NCBI GenBank assembly: GCA_028874905.1
Contig: JAPPGZ010000082.1
Location: 62,001-126,000, forward strand
From: Gemmatimonadota bacterium
Lineage (GTDB): Bacteria; Gemmatimonadota; Gemmatimonadetes; Longimicrobiales; Gaopeijiaceae
DNA: 64,000 bases
Direction of reading: 5' to 3'
Part shown: positions 36,585 through 46,800 of the stretch, one piece after another
How the letters are laid out: every line of letters begins with the position of its first letter
How positions within the stretch are numbered: position 1 is the stretch's first letter
Position numbers and translations under genes: made by a program
Notes under the pieces: model-generated
Database searches by the model: none
Told to the model about the DNA's origin: nothing
Seen by the model: the letters and a program-made list of their open reading frames with translations, nothing else

Positions 36585-39524
36585 TTGGTCAAACGCATTG
36601 CCGCGCTTGCGGCCCTGCATGCACTGACGGTCGGCGCCGGGCCGGCCGAAGCCCAGACGGGCGTCGTCCAGGGCCAGGTCCTGGACGGCGCCTCCGGGCG
36701 GCCGCTCGCAAACGCCCAGGTCCTGGTCGCGGGGAGCGGAATCGGGCAGATCACCAACTCGTCCGGACGCTACGTGCTTTTGAACGTGCCTGCCGGCGAA
36801 CACGTTGTGCAGGTGACGCTGATTGGCTACGAGGGTGTCGAGCGGACGGTGAGCGCGGCCGCGGGCCAGACGTTGACGGTCGACATCGAGCTGTTGTCGA
36901 CGGCGATCGCGCTCAACGAGATCGTGGTCACGGGCGTTGGCGCGGAGACCACCCGGCGCGCGCTGGGAACCTCGGTCGAGGTGCTCAGCGCCGACGACTT
37001 CGAGCTGGCCCCGGTCCAGTCCATCGACCAGGTCCTCCAGGGCCGTGTGGCCGGAGCGACCATAAGCGCGACTTCCGCACAGCCGGGGACGGGTTCGCTG
37101 ATCAACTTCCGGGGCGTGTCCTCGGTCTTCAGTCCGCAGACCCCCGTCATCTACGTGGACGGCGTGCGCGTGGATAACGACCATGCCACGGCCTTCGGTA
37201 CCGGCGGGGAGCAGTCGTCCGCGCTGGCCGACCTGCTGGTCAGCGACATCGAGCGGATCGAAGTCACCAAGGGCGGCGCGGCCTCGACGCTTTACGGCTC
37301 GGACGCGGCCACCGGCGTCATCCAGATCTTCACCAGGAAGGGGACGCCCGGCGCGCCGCGATTCACGGCCAGGGTCGAGCAGGGCATCGAACAGCCCGAA
37401 CTCTGGAACATACTGGATACGCGATTGATCTTCCCGGAACGCGTGGAATCCGGCGAGGTCGCCGAGACCTTCATGCGGGACAACTACTTCCAGCAGGGCA
37501 GCGTCCAGAGCTACTATGCCGGGGTGTCCGGGGGAACCGCCGACGTCACCTACAGCGTCAGCGGCCGGCTCGAAGACCGCGCGGGGACGCAGCCCAAGGA
37601 CGGAAGCACGAACTACAATCTTCGCGGCGGCATGCAGGCTTCGCTTAGCGACAACTTCACCCTCGAGTTCTCGGGCAGTTTCGTCAGGCACAACTTTCAG
37701 CGCCTCTACAACGGTGCGGCGATCAACGACCCGTTGACCACCTTCGAAGTCGGCGACGCTCTATTCTTCTCCGGAGCGTCCGACCTGCACGAGGCGTTGC
37801 GCATCTTCCTCATGCCCGATATCGACGAGGCCGTCAACCGGGCCATCTTCGCGGGCGGGCTGAGCTGGAATATCCGGGAGGGCCTCTCCACCAGGCTCAA
37901 GGTGGGTGTGGACCACCGGACCAACACGCAGCGCGTGATCCAGCCCATCGGCTTCACCGTCGACGATCCCACCGGCGAGATTACCCGGCGCGACCGCTCC
38001 TTCGTCTCCGTTTCCATGGACGGGGGCGTTACCCACGCCTGGGAGAACGCGGACGGGTGGCTCGGTTCAACGCTCACCGTGGGCGTGCAGGGATTCCGCG
38101 AGGACATGAGCCTCATCAACGGCTACGGGCGGACATTCGCGCTCCCGGGAACCAACGACTTCGACGCCGCGGCGCTCATCAGCGCATATGAGGGCAACGT
38201 CGAGATGTTCAACGGCGGCGCGTACCTCGACGAGCAGTTGAGTCTGTGGGACAAGGTGTACCTGGGAGGCGGCTTCCGGATGGATGCGGGATCGAGCTTC
38301 GGGGACAACGTCGACTTCGAGTTGTATCCCAAGGCTACCGCGTCCTACATGCTGTCGGACGACGTCGGGATTCCGCTCGTCGACGACGTCAAGGTCCGGG
38401 CGGCCTACGGGCAGACGGGCAAGTTCCCGGGCGCCTTCAGCAAGGACAGGACGTTCTCCGCGCTTCCCTTCCGGGGCGAGTCGGCCCCCCGCTTCGCGAA
38501 CCCGGGCAACCTCGAACTGAGACCCGAGAAGACTTCCACCATCGAAGCGGGAATCGATGCCGCGCTCTGGTCGGACCGTATCGGTCTCAACGCCACGTTC
38601 TACGAGGCCAGGACGACGGACGCGCTCTTCCGCGTGCCCCGCCAGCCGGTGACCGGCCTCGGCACGCAACAGGAGAATGTGGGTGAGATCCTGAACCGGG
38701 GCGTGGAGCTGGCGCTCAACGCGCAGCTGGTCAACCACCGGGTGCTGGCGTGGTCGCTCGGCGGCACCTTCGCGTACAACGACAACAGGATCGCCGACAT
38801 GGGCGGAGTCCCGGACTTCTCCGTCGGCGGATCCCAGAAGCGGGTCACTGGCTGCTGGATGATGTCGGAGGCGGGAAACGAGGACACCTGCCGCGGCGGG
38901 CCCATTGGGGCCTGGTGGGTGACGATGCCCTCGGACACCAACGGCGACGGGCTCTTCGATGCCTCGGTACGGCAGTTCACCGGTGGATTCCCGACACCCG
39001 ACAAGAGCGGCGGTGTCAACACGACCATCTCGGTGGCCAATGACCTCATCATCTTCGCCCTGGCCGACTGGGCCGGCGGCCACGAGGTCTTCGACTGGGG
39101 TTCGGTGTGGGCGACCTTCAACGGCGTCTACCGCCGCGAACTGATTCGCTGCGGCACCGAGGACGGGGCGGCGGCGGGGTGCGCGTATGCGTTCCCCGTG
39201 CAGTACAACACCGACGGTACGGAACGCGGCAGGTACAGCCAGAGCAACGCCCGCAACGCGTTCGTCTATGATGGCGACTACTTCAAGCTGCGCGAGGTCT
39301 CGGTGCGCTACGCGCTGCCCGAGGGCATCGCCGGGCGCATCAACGCCGACCGCGCAACCGTGTACGCCAGCGGCCGCAACCTCTGGATCTGGTCGCGCAA
39401 CGCGCTGGTGGATGGCGAGCTCAACGGCCTGACCTTCGGCAGCGGGCTGGCCCTCGGCAGCGAGAGCAGCATCACGTTGTCGCCGAACCGCACGTTCCGG
39501 CTCGGCGTCGAGGTGGTGTTCTAG
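36585..39524 (+). CDS. SusC/RagA-family TonB-linked outer-membrane protein, copy 2
   Basis: A 979-residue paralog of the protein at 32117. Start at the TTG at 36585, eight bases after the susD stop; the signal peptide ends GPAEAQ. The regulatory-like and plug domains are almost superimposable on copy 1 (GVVQGQVLDGASGRPLANAQVLVAG, NEIVVTGVGAETTRRALGTS, GAASTLYGSDAATGVIQIF), and the barrel also aligns throughout, ending FRLGVEVVF. Both copies share the unusual GSQKRVTGCW and CRGGP segments. It has no SusD of its own immediately downstream, so it may share the one upstream. Confidence 0.92.
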   Translation: MVKRIAALAALHALTVGAGPAEAQTGVVQGQVLDGASGRPLANAQVLVAGSGIGQITNSSGRYVLLNVPAGEHVVQVTLIGYEGVERTVSAAAGQTLTVDIELLSTAIALNEIVVTGVGAETTRRALGTSVEVLSADDFELAPVQSIDQVLQGRVAGATISATSAQPGTGSLINFRGVSSVFSPQTPVIYVDGVRVDNDHATAFGTGGEQSSALADLLVSDIERIEVTKGGAASTLYGSDAATGVIQIFTRKGTPGAPRFTARVEQGIEQPELWNILDTRLIFPERVESGEVAETFMRDNYFQQGSVQSYYAGVSGGTADVTYSVSGRLEDRAGTQPKDGSTNYNLRGGMQASLSDNFTLEFSGSFVRHNFQRLYNGAAINDPLTTFEVGDALFFSGASDLHEALRIFLMPDIDEAVNRAIFAGGLSWNIREGLSTRLKVGVDHRTNTQRVIQPIGFTVDDPTGEITRRDRSFVSVSMDGGVTHAWENADGWLGSTLTVGVQGFREDMSLINGYGRTFALPGTNDFDAAALISAYEGNVEMFNGGAYLDEQLSLWDKVYLGGGFRMDAGSSFGDNVDFELYPKATASYMLSDDVGIPLVDDVKVRAAYGQTGKFPGAFSKDRTFSALPFRGESAPRFANPGNLELRPEKTSTIEAGIDAALWSDRIGLNATFYEARTTDALFRVPRQPVTGLGTQQENVGEILNRGVELALNAQLVNHRVLAWSLGGTFAYNDNRIADMGGVPDFSVGGSQKRVTGCWMMSEAGNEDTCRGGPIGAWWVTMPSDTNGDGLFDASVRQFTGGFPTPDKSGGVNTTISVANDLIIFALADWAGGHEVFDWGSVWATFNGVYRRELIRCGTEDGAAAGCAYAFPVQYNTDGTERGRYSQSNARNAFVYDGDYFKLREVSVRYALPEGIAGRINADRATVYASGRNLWIWSRNALVDGELNGLTFGSGLALGSESSITLSPNRTFRLGVEVVF

Positions 39525-39527
39525 TCC

Positions 39528-40694
39528 GTGGCGAAGAGCCGGCTGCTCGCCAGGCCGGTCGAGCACATCGACGTCACGGCGTTCGACGGCCGGGCGGTGG
39601 TGGACAGCTACCGGAGCGCCGCCTTCCAGGCTCGCAACCTCGCCGAGGGAGCCGACATCTTCGCCGAGATGCTGGATGAGGAACGCGGCGTGGTCATCCT
39701 GACGCTGGCCGGATCACTGGTGTCGGCGGGGCTCAAGGAGGCGCTGCTGACCATGGTGGAGCGCGACATGGTCGACGTGATCGTGGCGACGGGGGCCATT
39801 GTCGTCGACCAGGACTTCTTCGAGGCGCTCGGCTTCCGCCACTACATTGCGCCGGGTTCGGTCGAGGCGCCGGTGGCGAGCGACGAGGAACTAAGGGAAC
39901 TGGGCATCGACCGGATCTACGACACGTATGTGGACGAGGCCGAGCTGCAGGTCTGTGACGAGACCGTGGCCGGGATCCTGGACGGGATGGCCCCGCGCGC
40001 GTACTCCAGCCGCGAGGTGGTGCGGGAGTTGGGCGCGTACCTCGACCGCAACCATGGCGACGTCCGCTCAATTGTGCGATCCGCTTACCGCAAGGATGTG
40101 CCGGTCTTCGTGCCGGCGCTGAGCGATTCGTCGGCGGGGTTCGGGGCGATCGCGCACCGGGCGAGGGCGGCCGCAGCGGGCTTGGGGCATATCGCCTTCG
40201 ACTCCGCAAAGGACTTCCACGAACTCGCGAGAATCAAGCTGGCGGCGCCCGAGACGGGGCTGCTGATGGTGGGTGGGGGCGTGCCGAAGAACTTCGCGCA
40301 GGATGCGGTGGTGGCCGCTCGGATGCTGGTCGAGGGGGGTGGGGAGGAGGAGGGCGGCGATCCCGGCGCTGGCGAGATCCCCATGCACAAGTACGCCGTG
40401 CAGCTCACGGTGGCGGATGTACGCGACGGAGGCCTCTCGGGTTCCACCCTGCGCGAGGCCAACACCTGGGGCAAGGTCGAAACCGCACGGGAGCGCATGG
40501 TGTACGGAGAGGCCACCATCACGCTCTCCCTGCTGGCCAGCGACGCCTACCACCGGGGCATCTGGCGGCGGCGTGAGGCGCGCCGGCTCGGGCGGCTGTT
40601 CGGCGAGCACGCGGGCCCGGGAGCTCCGGGCGCCAGCGGGGTGGGCTCGTCCGCCGAGGGCACCCGCAAGTCGGTCCTGGCCGGCCCCCCGTGA
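39528..40694 (+). CDS. deoxyhypusine synthase-like protein
   Basis: A 388-residue NAD-binding protein. The start GTG at 39528 is four bases after the susC stop. The middle contains ALSDSSAGFGAIAH, VGGGVPKNFAQ and HKYAVQLTVADVRDGGLSG, and the active-site region REANTWGKVETAR has the conserved lysine K316, which in deoxyhypusine synthase carries the aminobutyl intermediate. Bacteria lack eIF5A, so members usually act on polyamines (for example homospermidine formation) or on unknown substrates. Its stop overlaps the GTG start of addB. The acidic linker (GGGEEEGGDPG) near residue 275 is unusual. Confidence 0.88.
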   Translation: MAKSRLLARPVEHIDVTAFDGRAVVDSYRSAAFQARNLAEGADIFAEMLDEERGVVILTLAGSLVSAGLKEALLTMVERDMVDVIVATGAIVVDQDFFEALGFRHYIAPGSVEAPVASDEELRELGIDRIYDTYVDEAELQVCDETVAGILDGMAPRAYSSREVVRELGAYLDRNHGDVRSIVRSAYRKDVPVFVPALSDSSAGFGAIAHRARAAAAGLGHIAFDSAKDFHELARIKLAAPETGLLMVGGGVPKNFAQDAVVAARMLVEGGGEEEGGDPGAGEIPMHKYAVQLTVADVRDGGLSGSTLREANTWGKVETARERMVYGEATITLSLLASDAYHRGIWRRREARRLGRLFGEHAGPGAPGASGVGSSAEGTRKSVLAGPP

Positions 40695-43600
40695 GCCAGC
40701 TCTACCTCGACTTCGAGCGAGGCCGCGGCCGCCCGACCCTTCCCCCATCAGGCGGCGATGCCGCTGCCTGCATCCTGGTGCAGGAGCTGGGGCGCATCGC
40801 ACGGCGTGGCGGGCGGGACCGGAAGGTCCTGATCGCGCGTACGCGCGGCGAGGGAAAGGAACTCCTTCGGCAGGTCGCGTTGCGCGGTCGATCGTGGGCG
40901 GGCTTTGAAGTCAACACCTTACGACCCCTCGCATCAAAAATCGTTGCGCGTGAACTGTCGGCCGCGGGGCGCAGGCTGATCGACTCCTTCGACGAGCATG
41001 CGCTCGTCGAGCGCGCCATCGACGAGGCGCTCGCAGCGGGGCGCGGCTTCCGTTTTCCGACCCTCCGCGAGAAGGTGGGCTTCCGCGACGCCGTCCGTCA
41101 CTCGGTGGCGGCACTGCGCCTCGGCGGTATCGATTCCCGCTCGATCAGGGCGCCCGCGCGGAAGACGGATCGGCAGGCGCTGGTCACTGCCGTGCTCCGC
41201 CGGTACGAGGCACTTCTCGAAGTTGGCAGACTTGCGGACACTGCGATGGTGCTGGGGACCGCCACGCGCATGCTGGGTACCGCCGCGCCGCAACTGAACA
41301 CGCCGACCTTCCTGTTGCCGGGCCTCCCCGACCGCGGCCTCGCGGGACGCTTCGCGCGCGCGCTGCAGGACCGCGGCGCGACCCTCCTCAGGACGGACCC
41401 GGTCGAGGGAATGCCGGTACCGAAGGGTATCCTCTGGGATGTCTCGCCACCCACCGCAGCCGGTAGCTACCTGCACGCCGTCGAGCGCTTCCAGGGGCCG
41501 CGCCCGCGTATCGAGCTCTTCGCCGCGGGCTCGGTCTACGACGAAGTTCGGGGGGTTCTGCGCCGTGTGATCGCTCTGGGGGCACGATGGGACGAAGTCG
41601 AGGTGATCGCCGCGGATCCCTCACTGTACGGCTCGGCGCTGCATGCACTGGCCGAGTCGCTGGAGATACCGGTCACCTTCGCGGTGGGCCTTCCCGTCGA
41701 GCGAACGCGTCCCGGCCGCGTGGTCACGACCTACTTCCAGTGGATCGAGAACGGCTTCCATGAATCGCGCCTTCGGGCCCTGATCGAGGCCGGGGACGTG
41801 CAGCCGCCTCCGCCGGGAGACCGGCTCCCGGGTCCCGGTCTGGCCCGCGACCTGAGGCGGTTGCGCATCGGATGGGGCAGGGAGCGCCATATCGCCCGGG
41901 TCGAGCGGGCCATCGAGGCTCTGGATGGCCTGAAACGGGGCCCCTTCCAGACCGAAGAGAGCTTCGAGGCGTTCCGGCAACGAAGGCGCGAAAACCTGCT
42001 CGCCCTCCAGGCGCTCATTCGGCCCCTTCTGGAAGCTACCCCTCCGGTCGACGGCACCGTGTCCCCCGCCCGGGTTGCGACCGGCGTCAAGAGCGTCCTC
42101 GCGCGCGTCGCTCCGGGCACCGACACCGACGACACCGCCCGGGAGCGGCTGCTCCGCCAGCTCGACCGCATCGAGGCGACGCTGACCCGACCGACCGACT
42201 ACCCGTCGGCCTCGGCCATCGTCAAGACGTTCCTGCAAATCCGGATTCCCGCGCCGCGGGCCGAAGGAATGGCGCCCTGGAGTTCGGCTGCCGGCCACCT
42301 CTACCTGACCGACTTCGCCCACGGGGGAGCCACGGGCCGGCCCTACACCTTCGTCATGGGAATGGACTCGGGGCGCTTTCCCGGGTCCACAGTCGAAGAC
42401 CCGTTGTTGCTGGACCGGGAACGGTGGCGGCTAGGGCGCGGCGAGCTTCCACTCGCGCGCGACCGGACCGCCGTGGCCCGCTTCAACTTCGCCCAGCTGA
42501 TTGCGCGTCTGCGCGGGACACTGATCCTCAGCTACTCGCGCTGGGATCCGACCGAAGCGCGCGAACTGGCCCCGGCGCCGGAGCTGCTCCAGGCACTGCG
42601 GCTGCGCGAGGGCAACCGGACGCTCAACTTCGAGCAACTCGAGGCTCACCTGGGCGCCAGCGAGTCCCGCCTTCCACGAGTCGAACTCGCGACCGATCTG
42701 GACGAGGGAGACGTCTGGCTGCGCGCCCTCGCCTCTCCCGACGGCAGGCTGCTCGACGGACTTGAGGCGGTCGGGCTTGCGTACCCCCGGCTGGGCTTGG
42801 GAATGGCGGCAGCGGAGGGGTTGCGGAGCGACCTGGCCTCCGTGCACACGGGTTTTCTGGGCACGCATTCGCCTCCGCTCTCCTACCAGGATCTCTCGGG
42901 TCACACGTTCTCGGCGAGCGGCCTGGGAAGCCTGGCTGCCTGTCCGCGTCGCTTCCTGTTCAGCTACGTGCTGCGCGCGCGTCCGCCCGATGACCCGGAG
43001 TTCGACGCCCACCGCTGGCTCAACCCGCTTGAGCGGGGCAGTCTCCTGCATTCGGTCTACCAGCGGACGCTGGAGTTGGCACGGGAGCGGGGACTGGACT
43101 CGGAAGGCGAGGACTTTCTCGCGCTGGCCCTCTCGCTTGTCGACGATGAGGGGGCGCGGAAGCTGTGGCAGGTGCCCACGCCCAGCCATGCGGTCCACGA
43201 GTGGGAGATGGAGGCGCTGCGCGACGACACTCGTTCCTTTGTCGAAATGATCCGCAGCGACCCGCCGCGATGGATCGCCCTGGAGATGCCCTTCGGAATG
43301 ACCGACAGTCCCGCGGCGATCGACGCTGGCGGACGACCCGTGCAGGTACGCGGCTACATCGACAGGCTCGACGACCATGGCGCCGAACTGCGGGTGGTCG
43401 ACTACAAGACCGGCGGCGACTACGGATACGGCGGGAAGTCGGCAATCTACGACGGCGGCCGCCGTGTGCAGCACGTGATATATACCCTGGCGGCCGCCAC
43501 CGTCCTGGACAGGAATGTCAGCGGGATGGAGTACCACTTCCCGACCCGGCGCGGCGAGAACCGCGTACGGGCGTTCGAGACGGAGGCGCTGTCGACCGGC

Positions 43601-43828
43601 GGACTGCTTGTCGCCACCCTGCTCGAAGGCGTCGTCGCGGGGCGCTTCCCGGCGACCGACAATGCGAAGAACGACTGCCGCTTCTGTGACTACGGGGAGG
43701 TGTGCGGGGTGCGGAGCGGCGGCTGGGGCACGGTGTCTTGCCGCTTCGCCGACTGGACGGCCCGCAACCTGACGGATCTGCCGGAACTCGGATCCCTCCG
43801 GCGCGTGCGCAACTGGGAGGACGAGTGA
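40691..43828 (+). CDS. addB: AddB-type helicase-like nuclease subunit
   Basis: A 1045-residue protein, GTG start overlapping the previous stop. The N-terminal region is helicase-like but degenerate (VLIARTRGEGKELL in place of a clear P-loop). The C-terminal RecB-like nuclease domain (about residues 735-1045) has the segments ASGLGSLAACPRRF, ERGSLLHSVYQ and LRVVDYKTGG. Four cysteines, C751 and C996/C999/C1005 (CRFCDYGEVC), match the 4Fe-4S cluster of AddB. With AddA it resects double-strand breaks for recombination. The addA GTG overlaps its stop. Confidence 0.88.
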   Translation: MSQLYLDFERGRGRPTLPPSGGDAAACILVQELGRIARRGGRDRKVLIARTRGEGKELLRQVALRGRSWAGFEVNTLRPLASKIVARELSAAGRRLIDSFDEHALVERAIDEALAAGRGFRFPTLREKVGFRDAVRHSVAALRLGGIDSRSIRAPARKTDRQALVTAVLRRYEALLEVGRLADTAMVLGTATRMLGTAAPQLNTPTFLLPGLPDRGLAGRFARALQDRGATLLRTDPVEGMPVPKGILWDVSPPTAAGSYLHAVERFQGPRPRIELFAAGSVYDEVRGVLRRVIALGARWDEVEVIAADPSLYGSALHALAESLEIPVTFAVGLPVERTRPGRVVTTYFQWIENGFHESRLRALIEAGDVQPPPPGDRLPGPGLARDLRRLRIGWGRERHIARVERAIEALDGLKRGPFQTEESFEAFRQRRRENLLALQALIRPLLEATPPVDGTVSPARVATGVKSVLARVAPGTDTDDTARERLLRQLDRIEATLTRPTDYPSASAIVKTFLQIRIPAPRAEGMAPWSSAAGHLYLTDFAHGGATGRPYTFVMGMDSGRFPGSTVEDPLLLDRERWRLGRGELPLARDRTAVARFNFAQLIARLRGTLILSYSRWDPTEARELAPAPELLQALRLREGNRTLNFEQLEAHLGASESRLPRVELATDLDEGDVWLRALASPDGRLLDGLEAVGLAYPRLGLGMAAAEGLRSDLASVHTGFLGTHSPPLSYQDLSGHTFSASGLGSLAACPRRFLFSYVLRARPPDDPEFDAHRWLNPLERGSLLHSVYQRTLELARERGLDSEGEDFLALALSLVDDEGARKLWQVPTPSHAVHEWEMEALRDDTRSFVEMIRSDPPRWIALEMPFGMTDSPAAIDAGGRPVQVRGYIDRLDDHGAELRVVDYKTGGDYGYGGKSAIYDGGRRVQHVIYTLAAATVLDRNVSGMEYHFPTRRGENRVRAFETEALSTGGLLVATLLEGVVAGRFPATDNAKNDCRFCDYGEVCGVRSGGWGTVSCRFADWTARNLTDLPELGSLRRVRNWEDE

Positions 43829-46800
43829 GCGAACCGACCCTTCCACCGGACCAGGCCGCCCGGGACCGCATTTCCAGGGATCTGGAGCGCAACCTGCTCG
43901 TCGAAGCGGGGGCCGGGTCGGGGAAGACCACGTCGCTGGTGGACCGCATGGTTGCGCTGGTGCGGAGTCGGGCATGCACGGTCGACCAGATCGCGGCGGT
44001 CACGTTCACCCGCAAGGCGGCGGCCGAGTTGCGCCAGAAGTGCCAGGTGGTGCTGGAACGGGAGGCGGCGAAGCTCGAGCCCGGGCACCCGGATCTCGAT
44101 GCGCTTGAGGTGGCGATCCGCGACATCGATCACGCGTTTCTGGGCACCATCCACGCCTTCTGTGCGAAGCTGCTCCGCGAGCGGCCCCTGGAAGCCGGCC
44201 TCGATCCCGGCTTTCGCGAGGTGCTGGAGTCGGAGGCGAAGCGCATGCAGCGCAGCGCCTGGGTCGAGTACCTCGAACGTCTGGCCACGGACGGGGATCC
44301 TCGCCTGGAGGAACTCGATCGGCTGGGCATTGCGCCCGACCATCTACAGGACACGTTCCGGGAGCTGGTCGAAAACCCGGATGTCGACTACGGCTTCGAG
44401 CGCGTTGTGCCACCCGACGCCGAGGCCGTCCGCGCGGTGCGGGCCGACTTCGAGGCGCTCCTCGACCGCGCCCGGCAGTTGATGCGGGGCCGTACGCCGC
44501 CAGACGGATGGGACAACTTCGGCAAGCGCGTCCGCACGCTCCTGTACTGGCGCCGCACGCTGGACTGGAGCGACCCGAGGGCCTTCTTCGACGCGCTGGC
44601 CCGGGTGCACCTGAAAAAGACGGGACTGGTCCAGAAGCGGTGGGCGGACGATGGGGTGGGCAAGGCGCGAGCCAAGCGCCTGTTCGAGGACTTCTGCGAA
44701 TTCGCGGCGGCCGGGGGAGCGGCGGACAGGGTGTTGCGCGAGTGGCGGGCCCATCGCTATCCGGTCGCCATCGGCGTTGCGCGGGACGCGGCCGCGGCCT
44801 TCGCCGACCAGAGGAAGGACCGCGGCCAGATCAACTTCCAGGACCTGCTGGTCCTCTCGGCGGCGCTGCTCCGGGACGATCCCGAAGCTCGCCGTGACCT
44901 GGGCGGACGCTACCCTCGCCTGCTCGTCGACGAATTCCAGGATACCGACCCGCTTCAGGCGGAGATCCTGCTCCTGCTCGCCAGCGACCCGGAGACCGGC
45001 GACGACTGGCGCACCGTGGTGCCTCGTCCCGGCGCGCTCTTCGTAGTCGGAGATCCCAAGCAGAGCATCTACCGCTTTCGGCGCGCCGACATCGCGCTGT
45101 ACCAGCTCGTCAAGAAGCGCTTTGAGGATTTCGGCGACGTGCTGGTCCTCGAGGCCAACTTCCGCTCCCTCGGTGGCATCGGGGCTCTGGTGAAGGGGGT
45201 TTTCGACCGTGAGGACCGGTTTGGGAAGGGCGACACCGACCGCCAGGCGGCCTTTGCCCCCCTGCTGACTCAGCGCAAGGGGACGGGTGTCCTGGCCACG
45301 TACGTGGTCACGGGGAGCAAGCAGGATGAGGTTGCCCGGGACGACGCCGATCGGGTGGCCACCGAGATCGCGCGCCGCGTGGCGGCAGGCGAACGTGAAC
45401 CCGACGAATTCCTGATCCTCACCCGGAACCGCAAGCACCTCTCGGTATATGCCCGGGCCCTCGAGGACCGGAACCTCCCCGTCGAAGTGTCGGGCGCCGG
45501 GGTGGGCTTCGAGGACGAGCTGGCCGCGCTTCTGCTCCTCTTCCGCTGTCTGGAGGATCCGGCGCATCAACCGCGGGTTCTTGGCGTGCTGACCGGCCCG
45601 CTCTTCGGGATCACGCTGGACCGACTGGTGGCCTACCGGGACGGTGGTGGTCGCTTGACGATCAACCGCCCGGCCAAGGGCAAGGGCGAGGTCGCGGACG
45701 CGATCAACGTGCTGCACGGGTGGTGGAAACGGGCTCTGCGCGAGCCGGCGGACATCACCGCTGAACGCGTGATCGGCGAGACCGGGCTCTTACCCCTCGC
45801 CGCCGCAGGCAACCTGGGAGGATTGCGCGCAGGGGCGCTCTCCTACCTCCTCGATGCGGTGCGTGCCCGGGCGCTGGAGGGTGACACGTCGATCGCGGGC
45901 GCCGTTGACGCCCTGACCACCGCGCTGGACTGGGAGGACGCTGAGGCGCCGCTGGTGCCGGGGCGGGGGAATTGCGTCCGGGTGATGAACCTCCATCGGG
46001 CCAAGGGTCTGGAAGCGAATGTGGTCTTCCTCGCGGCGCCCTTCGGTGAATTCGACCGCAAACCACGGATGCGCGTCGCGCGGGACGAGACGGGGGCGGC
46101 GCGCGGGACGATCCCGATCGTGGTCACGCGCGGATTCTCGACCGAGGTCATCACGCAACCGGCGACCTGGGAGGAGGACCAGAAAGCGGAGGCCACGTTC
46201 GAAGGGGCGGAGAAGGTGCGCCTGCTGTACGTGGCCGCCACCCGGGCGAGGGACGAGTTGTGGATCGCGCGGGGTGCGGGGCTGCGTGGGCGGGATTCGT
46301 CACCCTGGAAGACGCTGGAAGACTGGATCGGTAGCGTTGTACCGGCTATCGAGTTGCCGCGCGGGATGCCCTCCGAGCCGGACCGGCTGGACCCGCAGAT
46401 CGACCTGACGGCAAGGGTGGCGGCGGTCGCGTCGGCTGCAGCGCGCACCCGCAGTCCCACCTACCGGTTGGAAACCGTGACCGGGCGAGCCAAAGCGGTG
46501 GCCGTCCCGGACCCCGCCCCGCGTGATCCCGCCGTGCGTGCCGACCGCTTCGACCAGCCCCCCCTCGGCCCGACAAGCGGCGGCTACGAGTGGGGCAGCG
46601 TGGTCCACGACCTGCTGGCGGCTGCGGGAGAGGGCACCCGCGGCGAGGCCCTCGCGCAGTACGCTCGTGGCCTGTTGATCGACTACGAGCGCCCGGTTGA
46701 CGCGAGGGGTGCGCCGACCGAACTGGAAGTGCTCCTGGCGCTCGTCGCAGCGGTGCGCGGCTCAGAGATCTGGGCGCGGGCGATGGCGAGCAGCGAACGC

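Noticed and set aside
34529-36757. 742-residue open frame on the minus strand
   Set aside because: It is antisense to the susD gene and the end of susC copy 1; no motifs.
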